Positions 1 to 5,847 of a stretch of DNA of 6,699 nt are shown one piece after another. The notes under the pieces are model-generated. The model ran no database searches. It was not told where the DNA came from and worked only from the letters and a program-made list of their open reading frames with translations. A program made the translations under genes and the position numbers. Location: positions 1 through 6,699 of the forward strand of contig DTYU01000270.1 in the NCBI GenBank assembly GCA_012961725.1, in the 5' to 3' direction. Each line of letters starts with the position of its first letter. The stretch's first letter is position 1. Source of the DNA: Desulfotomaculum sp. (GTDB taxonomy: Bacteria > Bacillota > Desulfotomaculia > Desulfotomaculales > Ammonificaceae).

Positions 1-3
1 AAG

Positions 4-116
4 CCAGAAGTGAGAAATGAGAAGCGAGAAACGAGAAGTGAAATTCTGGAAGGAATTCGCGAAGCGAATTCCAGCAAACACACCTCACCTCCAACCTCGC
101 ACATCCCACCTCTGAA
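4..116. repeat. Palindromic intergenic repeat with heptad-repeat flanks (copy A)
   Basis: The core is a perfect 9-bp inverted repeat, GGAATTCGC (52-60) and GCGAATTCC (64-72), around a GAA triloop. The left flank is a purine-rich period-7 array: CCAGAAG, TGAGAAA, TGAGAAG, CGAGAAA, CGAGAAG from position 4 to 38. The right flank is pyrimidine-rich with the same period: ACCTCAC, CTCCAAC, CTCGCAC, ATCCCAC, CTCTGAA from 82 to 116. The flanks are roughly complementary in type (GTGAGAA-like against TTCTCAC-like), so the whole could fold as a long imperfect hairpin. A second element with nearly the same core and one identical heptad lies at 5737-5847. It appears to be a dispersed non-coding repeat; I do not know an established name for it. 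Confidence 0.75.
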
Positions 117-165
117 ATCGCCGCGCCCACCGAAAGAAGAACTAGTTTCGGGGGAGATACAGGGG

Positions 166-825
166 TTGGTTACCCTCCAGGACGTCAAGAAAAACCCGGA
201 AGTCGAAACCTTCATCCGGAAAGGCAATCAGTATCTTGGCGAAATGGGCATGACCGAGCACGGCTTCCGCCACGTCAACCTTGTTGCAACCATCGCGCGG
301 AACATCCTCGAGCGCCTGAACTTTCCGGAAAGGGAAGCAGAGCTTGCGGCGATTGCCGGATACCTGCACGACATCGGTAACGTAATCAGCCGCAGCGACC
401 ACGGGAAAACCGGTGCGGTGATTGCCTACCGCATCCTGACCGATATGGGCATGCCTCCGGAAGAAATAGCCACGGTCATGTCGGCGATCGCCAATCACGA
501 GGAGACTTACGGCCAGCCCGTGAACAACGTAGCGGCGGCGCTGATCCTTGCCGACAAGTCCGACGTCCACCGCTCCCGTGTCCGCAACCCGGATATCGGC
601 GCCTTTGACATCCACGACCGGGTGAACTACGCCGCGGAGCACTCCTTCCTCTGGGTAAACGAAGAGCGCCGGGTGATCACGCTCGAACTGACGATCGACA
701 TCGAGATCTGCCCGGTAATGGAGTATTTCGAGATCTTTCTCACCCGGATGGCACTCTGCCGCCGGGCGGCAAACTTTCTAAAGGCCGATTTCGAGCTGAT
801 GATAAACGGGGCGAAGCTCCTGTAA
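166..825 (+). CDS. HD-domain protein (predicted metal-dependent phosphohydrolase) upstream of secD
   Basis: This predicted soluble protein of 219 residues belongs to the HD superfamily, whose members usually hydrolyse phosphomonoesters, phosphodiesters or nucleotides using metals held by His and Asp. Numbered from the chosen start, visible elements are H32 and H36 in EHGFRH, the HD doublet H68-D69 in GYLHDIGN, H79 in DHGKTG, H111 in ANHEE and D130/D133 in ADKSDVHR. The set looks intact. The substrate is unknown. The frame is open back to a GTG at 10, but that extension translates the palindromic repeat and reads as low-complexity Ser/Pro/Lys sequence. I prefer TTG at 166: it gives MVTLQDVKKNPEV, which matches how I recall relatives beginning, and a GGGGAG sits 9 nt upstream. 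It ends 98 nt before secD and may be co-transcribed. No signal peptide or membrane segment is seen. Confidence 0.85.
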   Translation: MVTLQDVKKNPEVETFIRKGNQYLGEMGMTEHGFRHVNLVATIARNILERLNFPEREAELAAIAGYLHDIGNVISRSDHGKTGAVIAYRILTDMGMPPEEIATVMSAIANHEETYGQPVNNVAAALILADKSDVHRSRVRNPDIGAFDIHDRVNYAAEHSFLWVNEERRVITLELTIDIEICPVMEYFEIFLTRMALCRRAANFLKADFELMINGAKLL

Positions 826-848
826 GCAGAATGCAGGTGCGCCGTTTA

Positions 849-863
849 CCTGCCGCAGGCAGG
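849..863 (+). other. Small hairpin between the HD gene and secD
   Basis: CCTGCC (849-854) and GGCAGG (858-863) form a perfect 6-bp stem with a GCA triloop in the 98-nt gap before secD. No T-run follows, so it is not an intrinsic terminator. It may be a processing or stabilising structure, or chance in GC-rich sequence. Confidence 0.35.
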
Positions 864-910
864 GGAGGCACGTCGTCGCGCCCGATTCGACGGAGCCTGA
901 ACAGTAAACA

Positions 911-918
911 AGAGGTGA
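911..918 (+). promoter_or_regulatory. Ribosome binding site fixing the secD start
   Basis: AGAGGTGA lies 5 nt before GTG at 924. It is a good match to the anti-Shine-Dalgarno complement and supports this start over the longer frame open from 831, whose first 31 codons would put a basic, non-hydrophobic extension before the first membrane helix. Confidence 0.75.
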
Positions 919-923
919 ACTCA

Positions 924-2156
924 GTGCGCTGGGCGAATATCTGGAAACTGTCTTTGATCGTTGCGGTGGTTGCAGCAGTGGTCCTATTCGCTGTGAGGCC
1001 TCCGGTAAAGGTCGACTGGCTCCCGGTGACCAAGCACGTCCGCCTGGGACTCGACCTGAAGGGCGGGGTGCATGTGGTGCTCCAGGCGGTGGATACACCG
1101 GCGGCCAAGGTCACGCCCGAGGCGATGAAACGGGTGCTGGGCATCCTCGAGGAGCGCATCAACCGCTTCGGCGTGACCGAACCGATCATCCAGCAGCAGG
1201 GCTCCCGGCGGGTGATCGTCGAGATCGCCGGCGTGAAGGACCCGGAGGAGGTAGTCAGGACCCTGATTAAGCCCGCCTACTTAGAGTTCAAGACGGAGGG
1301 CGGCGAGGTGATCGTCACCGGGCGTGACCTCAAGGAGGCGCGCGAGTCGATCGACCCGGCGACAAACCTGCCGCAGGTAGACCTGACCTTCAACGCCATA
1401 GGGGCAAAGAAGTTCGCCAAAGCCACGGAGGAGAACGTGGGCCGGAAGATCGGCATCTACCTTGACGGCGAACTGCTGCAGGAGCCGACTGTCAAGGAAA
1501 AAATACCAACCGGCCGTGCACAGATCAGCCCTTACCGCTCCTTAGAAGAGGCCCACCGGATAGCGGTGCTGCTGCAGTCGGGCGCCCTGCCGGTCAAGCT
1601 CGAGATTTTGGAGAAGCGGACCGTCGGCCCGACTCTCGGGAAAGACTCCTTGGACAACTCCCTTAAGGCCGGGGCCATCGGGCTGCTGGCAATTCTGCTC
1701 TTTATGATCGCCTATTACAGGGTGCCGGGGCTGGTCGCCAACTTCAGCCTGGTGATCTACGCCCTGCTTGTGCTCTTTATCTTCACGGCCTTTAGAGTGA
1801 CGATGACGCTCCCGGGCATCGCCGGTTTCATCCTCGGCCTGGCGGTAGCGGTAGACGCGAACATCATCATCTTTGAGCGGCTGAAGGAGGAGCTCCGGGC
1901 CGGCAAGACCCTGCGCGCCGGGATCGATGACGGCTTCAGGCGTGCCTTTGTCGCGATCTTCGACGCAAACCTCACCACGGTGCTGGCGGCGCTGGTCCTT
2001 TACTACTTCGGCACCGGCCCGATCAGGGGGTTCGCGGTCACCCTGATGATCGGTATCGGGGTCAGTATGTTCACCGCGCTCACGATGACACGCTGGCTTC
2101 TGCACCTGGTAGCGGGCAGCGGGCTCGTCAGAAACCCGCGACTTTTCGGGGCGTAA
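924..2156 (+). CDS. secD: Protein translocase subunit SecD
   Basis: SecD is an inner-membrane subunit of the accessory Sec translocon. With SecF it uses the proton-motive force to promote late steps of preprotein export through SecYEG. From GTG 924 the protein has 410 residues, normal for the stand-alone Firmicute form. TM1 is at about 10-24 and is followed by the family motif LGLDLKGG (41-48). A large extracytoplasmic P1-type region spans about 50-245 and includes SGALPVKL (219-226). TM2-TM6 then occupy about 248-387. The conserved TM4 segment AVAVDANIIIFER contains D311, in the position of the Asp linked to proton transport. FDANLTT (346-352) and GPIRGFA (365-371) are also typical. It is followed by secF after 53 nt, the usual order, and the two are probably one transcript. 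No truncation or frameshift is visible. Confidence 0.97.
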   Translation: MRWANIWKLSLIVAVVAAVVLFAVRPPVKVDWLPVTKHVRLGLDLKGGVHVVLQAVDTPAAKVTPEAMKRVLGILEERINRFGVTEPIIQQQGSRRVIVEIAGVKDPEEVVRTLIKPAYLEFKTEGGEVIVTGRDLKEARESIDPATNLPQVDLTFNAIGAKKFAKATEENVGRKIGIYLDGELLQEPTVKEKIPTGRAQISPYRSLEEAHRIAVLLQSGALPVKLEILEKRTVGPTLGKDSLDNSLKAGAIGLLAILLFMIAYYRVPGLVANFSLVIYALLVLFIFTAFRVTMTLPGIAGFILGLAVAVDANIIIFERLKEELRAGKTLRAGIDDGFRRAFVAIFDANLTTVLAALVLYYFGTGPIRGFAVTLMIGIGVSMFTALTMTRWLLHLVAGSGLVRNPRLFGA

Positions 2157-2184
2157 AAGAAAAGAGGCGGAAAGAAGCAGCAGT

Positions 2185-2198
2185 CTCCTGGAAGGAGG
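2185..2198 (+). promoter_or_regulatory. secF Shine-Dalgarno within a small stem-loop
   Basis: The SD of secF is AGGAGG (2193-2198), 11 nt before TTG 2210. Its first five bases can pair with CTCCT at 2185-2189 around a GGA triloop, with a possible U-G pair extending the stem. The SD is therefore real but could be partly masked when the upstream gene is not being translated. Stem stability was not computed. Confidence 0.5.
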
Positions 2199-2209
2199 AA
2201 AAACTTTCT

Positions 2210-3106
2210 TTGCGCGTACATTTCATACGATTACGGCGGATCTGGTACCTTTTGTCACTCCTGATAATCATCCCGGGGGTAATCTCCCTTTTTACCCAGG
2301 GCCTGAATAAAGGGATCGATTTCACTGCGGGCAGCCTCCTCGACCTTAAATTCAAGCGCGCCGTGGAAACCCGCGAGGTACGGCGGGTGCTCGCCGATTT
2401 CGACCTGGAGAGGAGCCGCATCCAAAAAAGCGGCCCCGCCGCCTTTATTATTCGCACCAGGGAGCTCGAGGAAACCGAATGCCAGCAGATCGTCGACGCC
2501 CTCGGGAAGCGCCTCGGCGGCGTCACCCTCCTCCGGAGTGAAAAGGTGGGGCCGGTGATCAGCAAGGAGCTGACGCATAAGGCCATTTTGGCGCTGATTA
2601 TAGCCTCCGTGCTGATACTGATTTACATAACGGTTCGCTTTGAGTTTAAACAGGCCGTGGCGGCGATAGTTGCGCTCATCCACGACGGCCTGGTTACGCT
2701 CGGCATCTTTTCTATCTTCCAGGTAGAGATAGACAGTGCCTTCGTAGCGGCGATTTTGACCGTCTTAGGTTATTCGCTTAACGACACCATCATCATCTTC
2801 GACCGGATCCGCGAGAATATTAAGACCAAAAAAGTGCCCGGCCCGCTTGAGGATGTTATCAATGCAAGTCTCTGGCAGACCATGGCGCGCTCGATCAACA
2901 CGTCGGTGTCGACTCTCTTCGTCCTGGTGGCGCTCTACTTCTTCGGCGGCAGCACCATCAAGCACTTCATCCTCGCGCTCATCATCGGCGTCACAAGCGG
3001 CGCCTACAGCTCCATTTGCAACGCGAGCCCTGTCTGGTATGACCTGAAGCAGATCGGCAAGAAGAAGTCGCCTGCCGGGACAAAGCCAGCCGGGGCGCGG
3101 GCCTGA
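2210..3106 (+). CDS. secF: Protein translocase subunit SecF
   Basis: SecF is the six-helix membrane partner of SecD in proton-driven protein export. The 298-residue length is normal. The TTG start at 2210 gives MRVHFIRLRRIWYLLS, with the basic cytoplasmic end and TM1 (about 11-27) expected of SecF, and it is the in-frame start nearest the strong SD. The motif GIDFTAGSL (35-43) follows TM1, then a short periplasmic domain to about residue 120. TM2-TM6 follow, with the conserved TM4 segment LGYSLNDTIIIFDRIREN (186-203), including D192, and the late motif SGAYSSICNASP (263-274). Two departures are visible: the usual GIDFxGG reads GIDFTAG, and the YSSIFIASP-type segment reads YSSICNASP. The short Lys/Ala/Pro-rich tail (about 283-298) is a typical soluble C-terminus. 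The next gene starts 11 nt downstream, suggesting translational coupling. Confidence 0.96.
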   Translation: MRVHFIRLRRIWYLLSLLIIIPGVISLFTQGLNKGIDFTAGSLLDLKFKRAVETREVRRVLADFDLERSRIQKSGPAAFIIRTRELEETECQQIVDALGKRLGGVTLLRSEKVGPVISKELTHKAILALIIASVLILIYITVRFEFKQAVAAIVALIHDGLVTLGIFSIFQVEIDSAFVAAILTVLGYSLNDTIIIFDRIRENIKTKKVPGPLEDVINASLWQTMARSINTSVSTLFVLVALYFFGGSTIKHFILALIIGVTSGAYSSICNASPVWYDLKQIGKKKSPAGTKPAGARA

Positions 3107-3117
3107 GGGTGGTCAAA

Positions 3118-3399
3118 GTGGAAAACGCGCAGCGAATCATCGTAACCGTTTTAGGGCGCGACCGGGTGGGGATCATCGCAGGCGTGGCCGGGGTACTGGC
3201 GGAACACAACGCCAATATCCTGGACGTCAGCCAGACCATCCTCCAGGAGTTCTTAGCGATGATCATGATCGCCGATATAAGCCGGTGCACCGTGGATCTC
3301 GGTACCCTGAAGGACCGCCTCGCCGAGGCAGGCCGGGAACTCGGGGTCCGGATAGACGCCCAACACGAGGACGCGTTTGTTTGCATGCACCGGATATGA
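3118..3399 (+). CDS. ACT-domain protein, UPF0237 family
   Basis: This 93-residue protein is a single ACT domain. The first beta strand and ligand loop are clear in IIVTVLGRDRVGIIAGVAGV (about 7-26), followed by NANILDVSQTI and the strand FLAMIMIADIS, then a second helix. ACT domains bind amino acids or similar ligands and usually dimerise; here no enzyme domain is attached. The length and the ending QHEDAFVCMHRI fit the UPF0237 family, which is repeatedly found next to UPF0210 genes, as here. I chose GTG 3118 because GAGGGTGG (3105-3112) sits 5 nt upstream. An in-frame GTG at 3109 would add three residues and would have only a weak site. It overlaps the secF transcript closely (11-nt gap). 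The ligand and partner are unknown; the UPF0210 product is the obvious candidate partner. Confidence 0.9.
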   Translation: MENAQRIIVTVLGRDRVGIIAGVAGVLAEHNANILDVSQTILQEFLAMIMIADISRCTVDLGTLKDRLAEAGRELGVRIDAQHEDAFVCMHRI

Positions 3400-3416
3400 G
3401 ATCCAAATTCAGTAGG

Positions 3417-3444
3417 CCGGAACAAGGCCATAGGCCGTTTCCGG
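3417..3444 (+). promoter_or_regulatory. Leader stem-loop 1 before the UPF0210 gene
   Basis: CCGGAA (3417-3422) pairs with TTCCGG (3439-3444). Inside it GGCC (3426-3429) pairs with GGCC (3433-3436) around an ATA loop, giving a two-tier hairpin with short internal bulges. It begins 18 nt after the ACT stop codon. No T-run follows, so it may be a processing or regulatory structure rather than a terminator. Confidence 0.4.
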
Positions 3445-3455
3445 TAGCTCCCTGA

Positions 3456-3482
3456 TTGAGCCGCAGGTTCTGAGCGGCTCGA
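3456..3482 (+). promoter_or_regulatory. Leader stem-loop 2 before the UPF0210 gene
   Basis: GAGCCGC (3458-3464) and GCGGCTC (3474-3480) form a perfect 7-bp stem with a 9-nt loop, extendable by a U-G and a U-A pair to 3456/3482. It ends 35 nt before the start codon. The following GAAATCTTTAGC is a poor U-tract, so at most it is a weak attenuator; it leaves the ribosome binding site free. Confidence 0.4.
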
Positions 3483-3517
3483 AATCTTTAGCGGCCTGAG
3501 AGAAGGAGCAAAGAAAA

Positions 3518-4879
3518 ATGCTTGCCTTTCACGAAATCTTGGAGAGTATCCAGATGATCCAGGAGGAAAACCTGGATATACGTACAATAACCCTGGGGGT
3601 CAGCCTGATGGACTGCGCCGACGCGGACGCGCTCTCGGCCTGCCGGAAGGCCTACGATAAGATAACCCGCTGCGCGGCCCGGCTGGTGGAGGTCGGCGAG
3701 AGCATCCAGCGGGAGTACGGCATCCCCATCGTCAACAAGCGCATCGCCGTAACCCCCGTCGCCCTGGTAGCCGGAGCGTCGGACGCGACGGACTATACCT
3801 GCTTCGCCCGGACACTCGAGGATGCGGCCTCTGCTGTCGGCGTCAACTTCATCGGCGGCTTTGCCGCGCTCGTCCACAAGGGCGTCACCCGGAGCGACAG
3901 GCTGCTCATTGAATCCTTGCCCGCAGCCTTGTCGGAGACCGAGCGGGTGTGCGCCGCGGTAAACGTCGCCACCACCAAGGCCGGCATCAACATGGACGCG
4001 GTGGCACTGATGGGGCGTGTCGTCAAGGAGACAGCGGCCCGCACCGCCGACAGGGACGGTATCGGCTGCACCAGGCTGGTGGTCTTTGCCAACGCCCCGG
4101 AGGACAACCCTTTTATGGCCGGGGCATTCCACGGCGTCGGTGAGCCGGAGTGCGTGGTAAATGTCGGGGTGAGCGGTCCGGGCGTGGTGAAGCGCGCGGT
4201 CGAAAAGATGCCGCGCAACGCCGATATGGGCCTGCTATCTGAAAAGATTAAAAAGATGGCCTTCAAGATCACCCGCATGGGCGAGTTCGTCGGCCGCGAG
4301 GCAGCTCGGCGCCTCGGAGTGCCCTTCGGCATCGTTGACCTCTCCCTCGCCCCGACGCCGGCGGTCGGCGACAGCGTCGCCGAAATCATCGAGGCCATGG
4401 GGCTCGAACGGTGCGGCGGACCCGGGACCACCGCCGCGCTCGCGCTCCTCAACGACGCCGTGAAAAAAGGAGGCGCCATGGCCTCCGCATACGTCGGCGG
4501 CCTCTCCGGGGCCTTCATCCCCGTGAGCGAGGACGCCGGCATGGTCCGCGCCGTTGCGGCCGGGGCGCTCTCCTTAGAGAAGCTTGAAGCGATGACGAGC
4601 ATCTGCTCCGTGGGTCTCGATATGATCGCCGTGCCGGGCGATACCCCGGCGGAGACGATCGCGGCCATCATCGCTGACGAAGCGTCCATCGGTGTGGTCA
4701 ACCACAAGACCACCGCCGTCCGGATCATCCCCGCCCCCGGCAAAAAGCCGGGCGACAGGGTCGAGTTCGGCGGCCTCCTCGGCGGTGCCCCCGTCATGGC
4801 CGTCAGCCGCTTCTCCCCCGCCGGCTTCATCGCCCGCGGCGGCCGCATCCCTGCGCCCGTCCAGAGCCTGGGGAACTAA
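3518..4879 (+). CDS. PFL-like protein, UPF0210 (DUF711) family
   Basis: The 453-residue length is the normal full size for UPF0210/DUF711, often annotated as PFL family protein after its structural relation to pyruvate formate-lyase-type barrels. No reaction is established to my knowledge. Recognisable conserved stretches are LDIRTITLGVSLMDCAD (19-35), NKRIAVTPVALVAG (73-86), NFIGGFAALVHKG (110-122), NVGVSGPGVV (215-224), GTTAALALLNDAVKKGG (303-319), GGLSGAFIPVSEDAGM (327-342), a C-terminal-half GDTPAETIAAIIADE (374-388) and the tail RGGRIPAPVQSLGN (440-453). No membrane segments or signal peptide are evident. ATG 3518 is preceded by AAGGAGC (about 3501-3507). It lies 118 nt after the ACT gene, the usual pairing for these families, and is the last gene of the plus-strand cluster. 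Family assignment is firm; function is not known. Confidence 0.93.
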   Translation: MLAFHEILESIQMIQEENLDIRTITLGVSLMDCADADALSACRKAYDKITRCAARLVEVGESIQREYGIPIVNKRIAVTPVALVAGASDATDYTCFARTLEDAASAVGVNFIGGFAALVHKGVTRSDRLLIESLPAALSETERVCAAVNVATTKAGINMDAVALMGRVVKETAARTADRDGIGCTRLVVFANAPEDNPFMAGAFHGVGEPECVVNVGVSGPGVVKRAVEKMPRNADMGLLSEKIKKMAFKITRMGEFVGREAARRLGVPFGIVDLSLAPTPAVGDSVAEIIEAMGLERCGGPGTTAALALLNDAVKKGGAMASAYVGGLSGAFIPVSEDAGMVRAVAAGALSLEKLEAMTSICSVGLDMIAVPGDTPAETIAAIIADEASIGVVNHKTTAVRIIPAPGKKPGDRVEFGGLLGGAPVMAVSRFSPAGFIARGGRIPAPVQSLGN

Positions 4880-4882
4880 CCG

Positions 4883-4918
4883 GCCGGAGTGAAACCAAAA
4901 AAGACCGGCTTTTCTTTG
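4883..4918 (+). terminator. Probable weak intrinsic terminator after the UPF0210 gene
   Basis: GCCGG (4883-4887) and CCGGC (4905-4909) can pair as a 5-bp GC-only stem with a 17-nt loop, followed directly by TTTTCTTT (4910-4917). The stem is short and the loop long, so efficiency is uncertain, but placement four bases after the stop codon and before a convergent gene fits termination. Confidence 0.45.
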
Positions 4919-4943
4919 ACGCCAATGTGCTTTTTTCGGCGGC

Positions 4944-5642
4944 CTATGGAAGCCCCTGCCTGCGGATGCGCTGCCTCGCCCACTCCCAGGCGTACTCATA
5001 CAGGTGCAGGCCCTTCGAGCAGGCCGTGATCATGCCGTCCCCTACGCCCAGCTCGGCGGCCATATATTCCTTTACCAACTGCAGCCCTGCTAAGTTGGTC
5101 GGCAGCCCGCCCCAGAGGTCCCAGCTCCGGAAATACAGGTAGAAGTGAAGCCTGCCATCGGAGACGCGGGTATCGATCAAGCGGAGGCAGGGCGGGTCTT
5201 CGAGGTCGATGTCCTCCGGCCGGCCCACCTCGATGCAGGCCTGGTTCGTCCCGTAGCCGTCCCGGCGGTACATCTCGATCACCTTCTCCACCCCGGGGAC
5301 GATGCGCTCCCCGTATGTATACTGCTCGTTTTCGGCCCGCTCCGTGCTCATCAGGTACCTGGCGAAATACTCCTCCGCGTACTCAACGTCACTCGGCGCA
5401 GGCACGGAGATGTCCGGCGGGATATCTGGTACCAGCGGCCGCCTGCCCGGGTTGCTTACCCGTACCACGATAAAGTCGAACTCTAACCGCCGGCTGCCGG
5501 CAAAGCTCCCCCGCTCCACCGCATATACCCGTCCGCGGTCAAATATCTGGTAAAGCAGCTGGAACCAGGCGTCCGGCAGGTCAAACGCGTTTATCGCCAC
5601 CGGACCAAAATCTTTAGTACGGTTCCTCTCTGTTCGGACCAA
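4944..5642 (-). CDS. thyA: Thymidylate synthase family protein (divergent, ThyA-type)
   Basis: The gene predicts 232 residues, shorter than the approximately 264 of E. coli ThyA. ThyA-type enzymes methylate dUMP to dTMP with methylenetetrahydrofolate. The core is recognisable: TYGERI (109-114), the catalytic Cys C152 in DPPCLRL, RSWD (172-175, matching RSCD), GLPTN with N183 (matching GLPFN, the Asn linked to dUMP recognition) and GLHLY (211-215, matching the HLY motif). RGSFAG (44-49) may be the N-terminal phosphate loop. Two features are odd: the segment before the active site reads GTNQACIEVGRPED where E. coli has the phosphate-binding RR pair, and the C-terminus ends soon after HLY, lacking the usual last strand and tail. 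It resembles the shorter archaeal/methanogen-type synthases as I recall them. A dCMP hydroxymethylase is less likely because the Asn is kept. The TTG start is set by a strong SD. The gene is convergent with the UPF0210 gene. Confidence 0.85.
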   Translation of the reverse strand: MVRTERNRTKDFGPVAINAFDLPDAWFQLLYQIFDRGRVYAVERGSFAGSRRLEFDFIVVRVSNPGRRPLVPDIPPDISVPAPSDVEYAEEYFARYLMSTERAENEQYTYGERIVPGVEKVIEMYRRDGYGTNQACIEVGRPEDIDLEDPPCLRLIDTRVSDGRLHFYLYFRSWDLWGGLPTNLAGLQLVKEYMAAELGVGDGMITACSKGLHLYEYAWEWARQRIRRQGLP

Positions 5643-5647
5643 GGAAT

Positions 5648-5666
5648 CACTCCTTTTCTGTGAGTG
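5648..5666 (-). promoter_or_regulatory. Ribosome binding site deciding the TTG start of thyA, with possible masking stem
   Basis: On the minus strand AAGGAGTG (5655-5648) lies 5 nt before TTG 5642, an excellent SD that makes this non-ATG start convincing. Its GAGTG end can pair with CACTC (5666-5662 on the minus strand) just upstream, a 5-bp stem with a 9-nt loop that could partly cover the site. Confidence 0.65.
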
Positions 5667-5714
5667 CTGCTGGATCCGCCCGACAAGCTCCTTTATGTGC
5701 TCGAAACGCGAGAT

Positions 5715-5723
5715 AGTATATCA
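5715..5723 (-). promoter_or_regulatory. Candidate extended -10 promoter for thyA
   Basis: The minus strand reads TGATATACT, a TG-n extended -10 with hexamer TATACT (5720-5715). The hexamer 17 nt upstream, TTCCGG, is a poor -35, which extended -10 promoters tolerate. Transcription would begin near 5708 and give a leader of about 65 nt. The upstream repeat hairpin overlaps the -35 position. Confidence 0.4.
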
Positions 5724-5736
5724 ATTCACGCTAAAG

Positions 5737-5847
5737 ACCGGAAAACCTTTCGCCCACAAGAAGGTTTTATCCCGGTGCGCCCACAACGCAGGAATTCGCT
5801 TTGCGAATTCCTGCAAGAGTTCCAATCTCCAACTTCTAACCGCCGCC
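5737..5847. repeat. Palindromic intergenic repeat (copy B), two hairpins plus heptad tail
   Basis: Hairpin one pairs ACCGG plus AAAACCTT (5737-5749) with AAGGTTTT (5761-5768) and, after a 3-nt bulge, CCGGT (5772-5776): 13 bp with an 11-nt loop. Hairpin two is a perfect 12-bp stem, GCAGGAATTCGC (5788-5799) and GCGAATTCCTGC (5803-5814), with a TTT triloop. This core differs from copy A only in its triloop, by one base when one strand is reversed. A pyrimidine heptad tail follows: TTCCAAT, CTCCAAC, TTCTAAC, CGCCGCC (5820-5847); CTCCAAC occurs identically in copy A. No purine flank matching copy A is evident on the other side, so the two copies differ in architecture. It sits directly upstream of the thyA promoter region. 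Confidence 0.7.

Noticed and set aside
1..116. Copy A as a CRISPR array
   Set aside because: Period is 7 nt with degenerate units around a single palindrome; there are no direct repeats of 24-40 nt separated by unique spacers.
831..923. N-terminal extension of SecD from an ATG at 831
   Set aside because: It would add 31 basic, low-information residues before TM1, overlaps the small hairpin, and a much better SD sits just before GTG 924.
5145..5553. Plus-strand open frames opposite thyA
   Set aside because: They are antisense shadows in GC-rich DNA; the minus-strand frame carries the full set of thymidylate synthase motifs and a strong SD.
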